From Hippopus hippopus (lineage: Eukaryota > Mollusca > Bivalvia > Cardiida > Cardiidae), in contig OX328106.1 in assembly GCA_946811185.2 (NCBI GenBank), forward strand, positions 12,442,777-12,506,776: a DNA stretch of 64,000 nt, given 5' to 3'. Position numbers and translations under genes: made by a program. Each line of letters begins with the position of its first letter. Position 1 is the first letter of the stretch. Below the pieces are notes generated by a model. That model saw only the letters and a program-made list of their open reading frames with translations, was not told the DNA's origin and did not search any database. Shown piece by piece: positions 55,244 through 63,825 of the stretch.

Positions 55244-56236
55244 CAAATTTTGAGTCACATTTTATTGGTTTCTCCTGCAACTGTATTCAATTTGTACTAG
55301 TCTAAAATTTTCTTGTATGGTAAAGTGTTAAGCTCCTAACTATTATTAACTCTATGCAAAACAACAAAATTTAAGACCAGTTTTAACTGAAAGCATTTGC
55401 AGATAGATAAAAAACAAAATTTTGCAGTTGGGAAATTCAGAATTTTTTTTCTTTAAAAAGGTAAAAAATATAGTGAGAAAAGTAGAAAACACTAGTGACT
55501 AACATTTTCACCTTTTCCTACAATGTTTTCAAAAGTCCCTTTCCTTGGGGTCGTTAAAACTCTGCATTATGTGGTGATCCTTTACCATACAATAACACTT
55601 TTTAGTGACCCTGAAAAAGTAGGCCTTTGAAAACATCATTGGAAAAGGAGAAAATGCTGGTAACCAGCATTTTCTCCTTTTCCAACGATGTTTTCTACCC
55701 TATCAAAAACAAATTCCATCATTTGAACCACATTAGTTTGTCGTCTGCTAATGCTTTCAATTTGGACAAGTCTAAAATTTTCTTGTGTGGTAAGGAGTTG
55801 AAGGTTTAACCCTTTACCACACAATTCCGAGTTTTAATGACCCTGAGGATGAAGCCTTTTGAAAACATTGTGGAAAAAGAAGAAAATGCTGGAGACCAGC
55901 ATTTTCTCCTTTTCCCACAATGTTTTCTACCCTATCAAAGAAATATCAAATAATTTGAGCCACTTTGACACTGTCGTCTGCAAATGCTTTCAATTTGGAC
56001 AAGACTAACTCTTTACCACGTAGTCCTGACTTTTTACGAGCCTGAGGAAGACGCGTTTTGAAAACATTGTGAGAAAAGGAGAAAATGCATGCGGTAACCA
56101 GCATTTTCTACTTTTCCCACAATGTTTTCTGCTCTATCAAGGAAATATTGAGTCATTTTTGCCACCTTTAATTTGTCGTCTGTAATTGCTTTCAATTTGG
56201 ACAAATCCAAAATTTTGTCGTTTGGTAAATAGTTAA
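54685..56236. mobile_element. Array of about seven MITE-1 copies in 1.55 kb
   Basis: Copies at about 54685-54925 (reversed, core partly duplicated), 54930-55080, 55083-55330 (with a poly-C/poly-A insertion), 55345-55575, 55576-55800, 55806-56007 and 56003-56236. Most abut end to end at TTAA or its remnants. Confidence 0.8.
55177..55241 (+). repeat. Poly-C/poly-A tract inside MITE-1
   Basis: About 14 C followed by about 51 A interrupt the right arm of the 55083 MITE-1 copy. Length is likely unstable and sequencing there may be unreliable. Confidence 0.9.
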
Positions 56237-56246
56237 AAGCACTGTT

Positions 56247-56476
56247 TTGACTGTTAACCCGTATCCTGCTAAGTAAGTCAAATCAAACTTTCACTAAGTA
56301 TGTCAAACTTTCAAGTTGATGGTAAAAACCTAAATAATGATATTTATAACTTTTTTTCCTGAGAAAAAATGTCTCCGTATCAGACAGTGTAGATCTAAGA
56401 TCAGACTGCACATTCTGTGCAGTCTGATCTTGATGTACACTGTCTGCAAAAGGTCAGTGAGTCCCGCATAGCAGCC
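56247..56476 (+). mobile_element. MITE-2 copy with terminal inverted repeats
   Basis: GTTAACCCGTATCCTGCTAA at the left and AGCAGCCTAAGGCTTAA at the right; perfect hairpin at about 56390-56450. Confidence 0.82.
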
Positions 56477-56559
56477 TAAGGCTTAACTTTATACAAACTT
56501 GGATTGAAAGACCACTTCCTGTAGCACTTCTGTGCTTGTTAGTGAATACAAATATGTTG

Positions 56560-57055
56560 ATTATATTTGCTTTTTACGGTGAAAGATCGAAATTTATTTC
56601 ATTGAGTGAAATCGTCGGTAATATTTTCACGAGTGGCGCAGCCACGAGTGAAAATATTACTGATGATGTCCACGAGATGAAATAAATTTCGATCTTTCAA
56701 CGAAAAAATCAAATATTCTACTTATTTCATGCTTTTAACACTTTCTGGGGGGAACTTAATCGAAATCCAGTACAGTTCTTTTCTGTGGCGTAACCCCTCC
56801 GCATAGCAACGCATTACAGTATTACATCAAGCGCAAGAAATGTAAGGTAAATTACGTCATATTTCCATCTGGTTGTGAGGCACACGCATTTTACCAAGGT
56901 AACTAGTGCACGGGAACAATTGTTTCCGCCTTCAACTGAAGAGTTAGAATATAAAAATCAGTATTTTCACTGGTCGTAACCATGAAATATCGAAAAATAT
57001 TTCACCGATATTTCTCGATAACCTACCGGAAAGCATGAAATAATACTGTATAATG
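56560..57055 (-). mobile_element. Inverted-repeat element, long copy
   Basis: GGTGAAAGATCGAAATTTATT hairpin arms at 56578-56703 around a CACGAGTGGC...GCCACGAGTG centre, then the shared segment to 57055, about 25 bp short of the x7 donor. Confidence 0.75.
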
Positions 57056-57082
57056 AAGTAGTAATGATCCAAATTTACTCAC

Positions 57083-57376
57083 ACACACTCCCTTTCTGCA
57101 CCATTGGTTCTGAAGTATGGTATCACAGGTCCTAAGCATTTCTTCCAATTACAGCTCATCTCTTCCTCCTCTCCTCCTTCCTGTTCCTCACCTTCCTCTC
57201 CTCCTTCTTGCTCGCCTTCCTCTTCTCCCTCTGTCCCCATGTCTGTGACTGGTTCCCCACAAACATGAAGTCTTAAGGAATCAAAAGAGCTGGATACCTT
57301 CTCAATACGGTCACTGATAGCTTCTGAACATGATTCTTTGACTGTTACAAACATGTCATCCATTGGTCCATTTTCA
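57083..57376 (-). CDS. Exon x7: B half of repeat 4, Glu/Gly linker, A half of repeat 5
   Basis: Phase 2 in and out, 97 residues. The B half (VTVKESCSEAISDRIEK to LRLHVC) lacks its first Cys, matching the missing A2 in x6. A roughly 35-residue low-complexity linker follows, made of GEEEGEQEGG-type units. Then comes a compact A half, C-x4-C-x16-C. The linker unit is partly repeated in the DNA (cctcctctcctccttcc), so length variation is expected. Confidence 0.88.
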
Positions 57377-57599
57377 CTGTAAAAATGAAAGACTGTCATA
57401 GAACATTTTAAACTCTTACAGCATTAAATAACCTGACAAAAATGTTTAGTCTATTCACCCTTTAACACACAACAAGTTTTAACTACCCAAAAGAAGAAGG
57501 CGTTTGAAAAACAGTGGATGAAGGGGAAAATGCTGGTCACCAGAATTTGATCTTTTACCCACAATGTTTGCTAGCCTTCCAAAAATAAAGTTCAATTTT

Positions 57600-57890
57600 C
57601 AAGTCCAGTGAGGCTAAAACCTGAGGCTTCCGGGTTACGAGTTCCACACTTTACCACTGAGCAAAGCAGAGTTCTTTTTACCAGTACTCCACACAATATT
57701 CTTTCCAAGCCACTGGCTGCTTTCCAAAATAACAATCATGGAATCAATAGTCAGCAGTGAGGAAGGAACGAATCCTGTTGCAGTATCATCAATCCTGGGG
57801 AAAAAATTGGCCATGCAGGGGATCAAACTAGCCACTTCCTGTTTTCAAGTCCTGTAAGCTACCGACTGAGCTACTGTAGCTCAGCTGAGC
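57600..57890 (-). mobile_element. SINE family B copy
   Basis: Minus strand A box TAGCTCAGTCGGTAGCTTAC and B box GTTTGATCCCCTGCATGGC; a second tRNA-like fragment lies at 57610-57665. Confidence 0.72.
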
Positions 57891-58002
57891 CTAGCAGGAA
57901 CAAAAGGATGCTTTAAAAGTCTGCTGCAACTTCGTATCATGCTATAATGTCTTCATTTCATGAGTGAGTGTTGATGTATGAAAAAAGAGGAAAGATCTTA
58001 AC

Positions 58003-58123
58003 CTGCAGTACATCATGGAGTCATCTGAATGGTAAAATGGGAGTATCATAGCTTTTAAAACAGCTTTATCCACAGTGTCCCTGACATTCATGTACATACA
58101 GGCCTCATCGGGTTCCGTCATTT
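58003..58123 (-). CDS. Exon x6: A half of repeat 4 (4-Cys form)
   Basis: Phase 1 in, phase 2 out, 39 residues starting MTEPDEACMYMNVRD and ending DSMMYC. The first and third A cysteines are kept and the middle one is lost. The donor AG|GTTAAG is weaker than average but in the expected place directly after the last Cys. It joins LU domain 1 back to the repeat array. Confidence 0.8.
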
Positions 58124-58511
58124 CTGAAACAAAGTTCAAACATCTCATGCAGATTACCAGTACCTTTTGGATAACATTGTGCAATTTAGAACATGCCAAC
58201 AAAGGCCAATTTCCCCATTAAATTTTAACACAATTTTCTGTCCTTTATCAAAATTAAACAGCTCCGGTATTTTTGATTTACAGTGAGGCTTCAAAGTATG
58301 TACTTCACATGTTTGACAGAAGTTTAACCTTTCAACAAAGAATTTGTTTTGCTACCTTGAGAAGAGAGGCTTTTAAAAACATTTTGTGAAAAGAAGAAAA
58401 TGCTTGTAGAGTTGTTTTTTTTGTGTACAGTGCAAAGAACATTCAATCTGACCTTGAATCTTAGCAATCATTATTTTATGACTTTCACTGGCTCTTTTTG
58501 GCCCAATATCT

Positions 58512-58745
58512 TTAACCCTTCATCACACAGTCCCTAGTTTGAATGACCCTGAGACAAAAGCTTTTGAAAACATTGTGGGGAATGGAGAAAATTCTGGTCA
58601 CCAGCATTTTCTCTTTTTCCTACAATGTTTTCTACTCTTCCAAAAATAGATTTAAATTTTTGGGTCTCATTTATTTTGTCATATGCATATGCTTTCAATT
58701 GGAATGGGTCTATAATTTTGTCATTTGTAAACTTTAACGAGTTAA
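58512..58745 (+). mobile_element. MITE-1 copy, TTAA ends
   Basis: A 234-bp forward copy; palindrome with mismatches. A truncated left arm lies at 58320-58410. Confidence 0.82.
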
Positions 58746-58844
58746 AGCTTTGTACAGCCATATTCAAAAAGGTAGCAGTTGACCTGTGAAGGGTTAAATG
58801 TACATGCTTAGAGAGCAAACCAGAACTAATATCACATTCCCATT

Positions 58845-59045
58845 TGATGGGAAACAGTGGTGTAGGGGGCTAGAATGCCGCCCTCTCATACCAGAGAGTC
58901 TAGGTTCAAAGCCAGCAATAAGCGGGATAAACCTTTTGAGGTACTCACAACATGGTGCAAGTACGGGTTAAAGTTTCCAGAAGGCAATCATTGAGAGTGA
59001 TTAATATAAAATGAAAGAACTTCTTTCACAATTCATGTAAAATAA
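58845..59045 (+). mobile_element. SINE family C copy
   Basis: GGTGTAGGGGGCTAGAATGC head, GTCTAGGTTCAAAGCCAGC B-box region, and the AGAGTGATTAATATAAAATG tail. Confidence 0.68.
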
Positions 59046-59049
59046 GTAA

Positions 59050-59220
59050 TATAGCTATAAACTAAAACTAATATTACTATTGGTGACAGTGTAGATCAAA
59101 ATCAAGACTACACAGAACACAGAACATGCAAACTGATCTCGGATCTACACGGTCCCTTACTTTGTACACATTTTGGCCAAAACAAACTTTAACTTGGAAT
59201 ATTTCTGCAGTTTATTATAA
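59050..59220 (-). mobile_element. MITE-2 remnant
   Basis: Hairpin core at about 59090-59155 with a duplicated CACAGAACA loop; ends unclear. Confidence 0.6.
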
Positions 59221-59288
59221 TATTTGTCTTTAGGTGGTAAGAAACATTGTGGAAACAACGTTTTCAAAAGTCCTCTACCTTGGGGCTA

Positions 59289-59518
59289 TTAACTCCTTAC
59301 CAAACAACAAAGGTTTAGACTTGCCGAAATTGAAAGCATTTGGAGATGACAAAATAAATGTGACTAACAAATTTAAATTTGTTTTTGGAAGGATGAAAAA
59401 TATTGTGGGAAAAGGAGAAAATGCTGGTTACCAGCATTTTCTCCTTTTCCCACAATTTTTTCAAAAGCCATCTTTTTTGGGGGTCGTTTGAAGTTGGCAT
59501 TGTGAGGTAAAGGGTTAA
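59289..59518 (-). mobile_element. MITE-1 copy, reversed, TTAA ends
   Basis: A 230-bp copy with strong palindrome, preceded by the core-less end of another (59230-59290). Its edge lies about 38 bp from the x5 donor. Confidence 0.86.
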
Positions 59519-59556
59519 TGAGTGTCCAAAGGGTCGAAAAATAATCAAACATTTAC

Positions 59557-59791
59557 CATCATCTGTACCCTCTCCATCAGTATCTCCCTCCCCGTCTGTC
59601 TCATTTCCATTTGTTTCCGTCTTGTCCAGTTGGAGAGGCTGGTTACAGTGACTACTCTCACAGAAATATTCATAGTGCATTCTTGTCTTGGTAAATGTCC
59701 ATTTATCCTTGCTGTAGCTGGATGCAGGATTTTGACAGCCTTTAGTTACTCTGTAACCGTCAGCCATCACTTCCACTCTAGACATGCAGTG
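59557..59791 (-). CDS. Exon x5: second half of LU domain 1 plus acidic linker
   Basis: Phase 0 in, phase 1 out, 78 residues. It opens with HCMSRVEVMADGYRVTKGC and closes the LU fold with EYFCESSHCN; the terminal Cys-Asn is the family signature. One cysteine of the usual adjacent CC pair is absent (FC instead of CC), so one canonical disulfide may be missing. A Thr/Gly/Glu/Asp linker (NETDGEGDTDGEGTDD) ends the exon. Confidence 0.85.
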
Positions 59792-60298
59792 CTTTACAAA
59801 AACAAAACATAATTATTGCTCTTAGCCCTTTACTTCACAATCTTGAGTTTTTACGGCTCTGAGATATATAGTCTCATCTGAAAGACTATTAGTAATTTTA
59901 TATGTCAAGCCGTGGAGCTCAAACCCCCATCCTCAAGTGGCAAAAGACTTGCTGTTTACAAGTCAGCTCAGGCTGGTCAAAAGAAACCTTGAAAGTATAT
60001 CCCTAATAAGCATTTTTACATCGCTATATCTTCCTACAGTTTTGCTGTCATTTGAAGTCCGATTTTGCATTTTAACCCCTTTTAGAAACAATCCGTAGTT
60101 TTAGAGAGTCTTTACAGAGGACATTGAAAACATTTTGGGAATTTTTAGGAGAAAATACTGGTAAGCACCATTTTATGCTTTTAAAACGTACCATTCTAAA
60201 AAACTGTTGTCCAGTATAGAGGTAAGTGAGCTATGCTACTTGAAAAATAAACACCTTTCCCCACTTGCTGCATTATCATTTTGAAAAAGGCAACTCAC

Positions 60299-60390
60299 CA
60301 TTTCACTAAAAGAACAAACTTCTGTTTCATTACAAGCATTGTTGTCCATTTCATCTTCACAAATGTAACATTCCAGAGGTGAACTTCTCT
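60299..60390 (-). CDS. Exon x4: first half of LU (Ly-6/uPAR) domain 1
   Basis: Phase 1 in, phase 0 out, 30 residues. LECYICEDEMDNNAC followed by NETEVC is the typical start of a Ly-6/uPAR domain (CxxC, then two further cysteines). The donor ATG|GTGAGT is strong. LU domains are three-finger folds in secreted or GPI-anchored proteins. This one is bracketed by phase-1 introns with an internal phase-0 intron, the same layout as LU domain 2. Confidence 0.85.
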
Positions 60391-60454
60391 CTATAAATAT
60401 AGAAATATGTGTTCTTTTATCTTTAAGATGCAATCTACATGTATTACCACACAA

Positions 60455-61005
60455 ATACGTTTTCTGTCATGTCTAACAGTGGTAAGCTTTTAAAGCACTC
60501 AGAAAAAAGAAGCTATGAAATGTGACTTTATTTTACAAAACTATAACACAGGACGTCTAAGAAATTCATATAATTCATTTGCTATCATGTCAGGATATTA
60601 CATCCTTTTAGCAACTCAAGGTGCAATCGAGTATTTAATCCAAACATAAAGTATCGATCATGAATTCTGTTAGACATAAACATTTGTTTAGATTTTCCTA
60701 TCTTAACACTTCAGTCTGAATCTTTTTGAACAAATGATTCAAAAACTATTTTTTCTATTCAATTTTGGTTCACCTAACTATCTTATGTCTTCATTCAGCT
60801 TTCAACAGTTAGTTCAAATACCTACAGTTAGTTCAAATACCCATCAGAAGTTATTTACTCTTTACAACTTTAACTGTATCAAAAGTAACTCATAACCAGT
60901 CCTTATCTACTACACACATGTACCAACTGAAACAAGTTTAGATTGATAACTTTGAAACAAACTTTTCAAAAAAAAATTAATCAACAAAAATTATAGTATT
61001 AGTTA
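60455..61005. other. Intron stretch, nothing recognised
   Basis: AT-rich, with only a small direct repeat (CAGTTAGTTCAAATACC twice near 60805-60840). One of the few sizeable MITE-free blocks. Confidence 0.5.
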
Positions 61006-61006
61006 A

Positions 61007-61233
61007 TTGACCCTTTTTCGCACAATGCCAAGTTTTAATGACCCCTAGGAAGAAGACATCTGAAAACATTGTGGGGAAAGGTGAACATGCTGTACCAGGA
61101 TTTTCTCCAATTCCCACAATGTTTTCTACATTTTCAAAAATTTATTCCAATATCCAAGTCAAATATGATTTATCCTCTGCTAATGTTTGCAATTTGGACA
61201 AGTCTAAAATTTTGTTGTTTGGCAAAAAGTTAA
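61007..61233 (+). mobile_element. MITE-1 copy
   Basis: A 227-bp copy, TTGA/TTAA ends, palindrome with several mismatches. A degraded copy lies at 60072-60190. Confidence 0.82.
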
Positions 61234-61301
61234 CTGTATTTCTACACCTTGAAAAAGTCTACTCAAGCTATTTGGCGGTAAAGCAAATAAATTTCACAAA
61301 C

Positions 61302-61693
61302 CTCCTTCCATAGTAAAATTGTCACAAAGATATTCCTGTACTGCATCTGCTACTTTAAGCATCCTAGAAACATATGCTTTAGCCTGAAGGTTTGGAATCT
61401 TATAGATGCAACTCTTCAAATATTCGGAAGCGCCACACATGTCATCGAGCTGTCCATACGGCAAAAATTTGTCGACCAATCCGCCAACAAATGTATATCG
61501 ATAGTTCATTAAACACTGCAACACTGGCATTAATGTATTGCTAGACAAGTCAACTAGTTGAATGTCACATGTAATTGAGGATTTGTTCAAAGCTTCCAGA
61601 TGCTCCATCAGGACCTCATGTAACTCTGCCATTTGGAACAAGTTACAATCTTTTGTCATAGAACTTGTACAGTTCAGGTATTCAACCAGGTCT
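61302..61693 (-). CDS. Exon x3: B half of repeat 2 plus intronless repeat 3
   Basis: Phase 2 in, phase 1 out, 130 residues; the second-longest repeat-coding exon. It starts with a complete B half (DLVEYLNCTSSMTKDC, about 24 residues, then C). A second pair of A- and B-like halves follows without the usual intron (VLQC, DDMC, then C-x7-C-x24-C). NCT, NKS and NFT sequons are present. The phase-1 exit leads into LU domain 1. The missing intron suggests intron loss or an older repeat copy. Confidence 0.88.
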
Positions 61694-61950
61694 CTGTAAA
61701 AGGAAAACATCAGATTCACAACTTCCTATTGAAAGTAATCACTTCTTTTTAACCCTTTACACTAGAAAGTATCTGAAAACATTGTGGGAAAAGTAGAAAT
61801 GCTGCTGGCCAGTACTTTCTCCTTTTCCCACAATTTATTTTACACTTTTCAAGACCAGTGTAATTACTTGATCCACATTTAAGTTGTTGGATGGGCTGAA
61901 GTCTTGAAGGTGTGGGATATGCAATCAAGAGGACCAAGTTTAAATACTCA

Positions 61951-62174
61951 CTTAGCCATTACCAAACAATCCCCAGTTTTGACGACCCTAATGAAGAAAG
62001 CTTTTTAAAACATTGTAGGAAAAGGAGAAAATGCTGGTAACCAGCATTTTCTCCTTTTCCTACAAGTGTTTTACCCTACGAAAGGCAAACCCCTCCATTT
62101 GGGTCACATTTATTTTGTAATTTGCTAAAGCTTTCAATTTTGATAACAATAAAATTTTGTTGTTTGGCAAAGGG
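61951..62174 (+). mobile_element. MITE-1 copy
   Basis: Forward copy with strong palindrome; ends decayed. A shorter degraded copy lies at about 61750-61860. Confidence 0.8.
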
Positions 62175-62279
62175 AAGGGATAAAAGACTGTTTTTTTGGT
62201 GGGTATGCCCTTGGAAAAGACACTTCAGTGCCTTAGTGCACTTCATGCTTACAGGAGCTAAAAATAAAAGGTCACTTAC

Positions 62280-62558
62280 TGGCAATCATAGGACTCTGTA
62301 ATATTTGGCAGCATGCACATTTCTTGTATTTCTTCATAAGATGTGCACATCATCTCTTTTTCTTCTTCTTCTTCTTCTTCTTCATCATCTTTATCACCCT
62401 GGTCTATGTCACCCGTGTCTGATCCTTCCATTTCACACACTGTCCGATCAAAGTCCAATGTCTTTTCAGCCTCAGCGGTGATTTCTTCCACTTTTTCACT
62501 TATCTTGCACTCTTTTAAAAGCTCTTCTGCCTTAGTCCAGTATTCTTTCTGCAACAAT
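62280..62558 (-). CDS. Exon x2: B half of repeat 1, Glu tract, A half of repeat 2
   Basis: Phase 2 in and out, 92 residues. A helical B half (KAEELLKECKISEKVEE) has only the second and third B cysteines, matching the missing A2 in x1. Next comes a strongly acidic linker (GDIDQGDKDD, then eight Glu in a row coded by a GAA/GAG microsatellite). The A half of repeat 2 follows: C-x9-C-x10-C, with an NIT glycosylation sequon. The donor is CA|GTAAGT. The Glu tract is likely length-polymorphic. Confidence 0.88.
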
Positions 62559-62584
62559 CTGTTCAAAGAATATATAATATTCTT

Positions 62585-62813
62585 TTAAGTCTTTGCCAAA
62601 CGACAAAATTTTAGACTTTCCTGTATTCAAAGCACCTGCAGACAAAAATTTAAAAGTTACTCAAAACCTTAAATTTTTATTTCAAAGGGTAGTAAACATT
62701 GTAGGTAAAGGAGAAAATGCTGATTACCAGCATTTTCATCTATTCTCACAATATTTTCTAAAGCCTTCTCTCTCAAGGTCTTTAAAACTTGGGACTGTGT
62801 GGTAAAGAGTTAA
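62585..62813 (-). mobile_element. MITE-1 copy near the x2 acceptor
   Basis: A 229-bp reversed copy with TTAA at both ends, starting about 25 nt upstream of the x2 acceptor. Confidence 0.85.
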
Positions 62814-63022
62814 ACCTCACACTAAGTATTCTATTCAACTTCAAAGTACCTTCAGAAAGCAGTTGACTGACACTCTGTCCATTGGAATATTAAATAGCTC
62901 AATGAAATTTTGTGATATAAACCTGTTTCAGTTCCTTTATGCCATTTGCTAAACTGTTTTCAAAGATTTCTTCCTCAGGATGGTACAAACAAAGGCTTGC
63001 ATTGAAAATGGTAGACATCTTC

Positions 63023-63222
63023 ATAACCCTTCACCTGATAAATAAGTTAATTAAAACTTTCATGCTGATAGTAAAAACACAAATATTGCAATTTTGGGGG
63101 AAATATATCTCCTTATCGGACAGCGTAGATCCAAGATCAGACTGCACGTTCTGTGCAGTCTGATCTTGATCTACACTGTCTGCAAAAGGTCCTTGGTCGT
63201 GCTTAGCAGCATAAGAGTCAAT
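63023..63222 (+). mobile_element. MITE-2 copy
   Basis: Starts TAACCCTTCACCTGATAAAT, hairpin with arms of about 28 bp at 63118-63180, ends TTAGCAGCATAAGAGTCAA. Confidence 0.8.
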
Positions 63223-63424
63223 ATAACACACAGCACTTTCTCCTGTTTCAAAAAAAAAAAATTTCCAAAGCTTCCTTCCTACTGGTCATAAAAGCCTTCA
63301 TGGTAAAGAGTGAAGCATCTGCCTCGTGTAAACATTGTTTTACCACTATGTCCTCCTTTTCCAACAATGTTTTTAAAATTCCTTTTTCTTTCAGATCATA
63401 TACTACTAACCAGAGGGTTGTTCG

Positions 63425-63638
63425 GTTAACTCTTTCACTATCAAGTAAATGATTTACACTTTTTCATTGGCTATAAATATAGTTCCCCTGCAAGATGAAT
63501 AGACAGTTTGGCGTTAATCTAAAATAAAGTAGTGGACAGTGTAGATCAGAGATCAGACTGCACGTTCTGTGCAGTCTGATCTTGATCTGCACTGTCCACA
63601 ACAGCCTCTGGTGTCATAAACAGTAAGGAAAGAGTTAA
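63425..63638 (+). mobile_element. MITE-2-like copy with TTAA ends
   Basis: TTAACTCTTTCACTATCAAG to AGTAAGGAAAGAGTTAA; perfect hairpin (GGACAGTGTAGATCAGAGAT arm) at about 63534-63598, just downstream of x1 in the transcript. Confidence 0.8.
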
Positions 63639-63660
63639 TGGTTATATCTAATGCTTATAC

Positions 63661-63769
63661 CTGCACTTAAGGTTGTCTGGGAGATATGTCAACAATGGTT
63701 TGATGACATCTACAATAAAGGTGTTCAGTTTGTGCTGCACTGTAGAACAGTTAGATTCTAACTCTGTAA
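63661..63769 (-). CDS. Exon x1: A half of repeat 1 (4-Cys form)
   Basis: First exon of the gene inside the window, phase 1 in and phase 2 out. It encodes 35 whole residues beginning TELESNCSTV and ending NLKC. Only the first and third A-half cysteines are present; the middle one is replaced. The donor falls in the codon after the last Cys (AG|GTATAAG) and completes Arg with x2. An acceptor with a pyrimidine tract (tatatttcag) precedes it. Upstream exons lie outside the window. Confidence 0.8.
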
Positions 63770-63825
63770 CTGAAATATATATGGTGGAATACTGACTTTT
63801 CAAATATGTAATATGCCTGATAATT

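Larger units (their letters stand above)
1932..63769 (-). other. Partial giant multi-exon gene: Cys-rich repeat/LU/vWA mosaic protein
   Basis: Thirty-eight minus-strand exons join in one frame. All have GT donors and AG acceptors, all junction phases agree, and the summed length (7,745 nt) equals 2 nt plus 2,581 codons. The order from the N-terminal side is: repeats, LU domain 1, repeats, 30-nt cassette, repeats, acidic region, LU domain 2, repeats, vWA domain, repeats. The gene runs off the window at the 5' side (x1 starts in phase 1), and x38 ends in phase 0 with no stop seen. No signal peptide or membrane segment is visible, as expected if both ends lie outside. Sequons, paired cysteines, LU and vWA modules suggest an extracellular protein; that is inference. 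I do not recognise an orthologue name. Exons between those listed could be missed, but continuous phase makes this unlikely. Confidence 0.87.

Noticed and set aside
54029..63769. Assignment of the repeats to DUF19 or saposin-like domains
   Set aside because: Six cysteines and helices are superficially similar, but the order and spacing do not fit either well by eye. I left the family unnamed.
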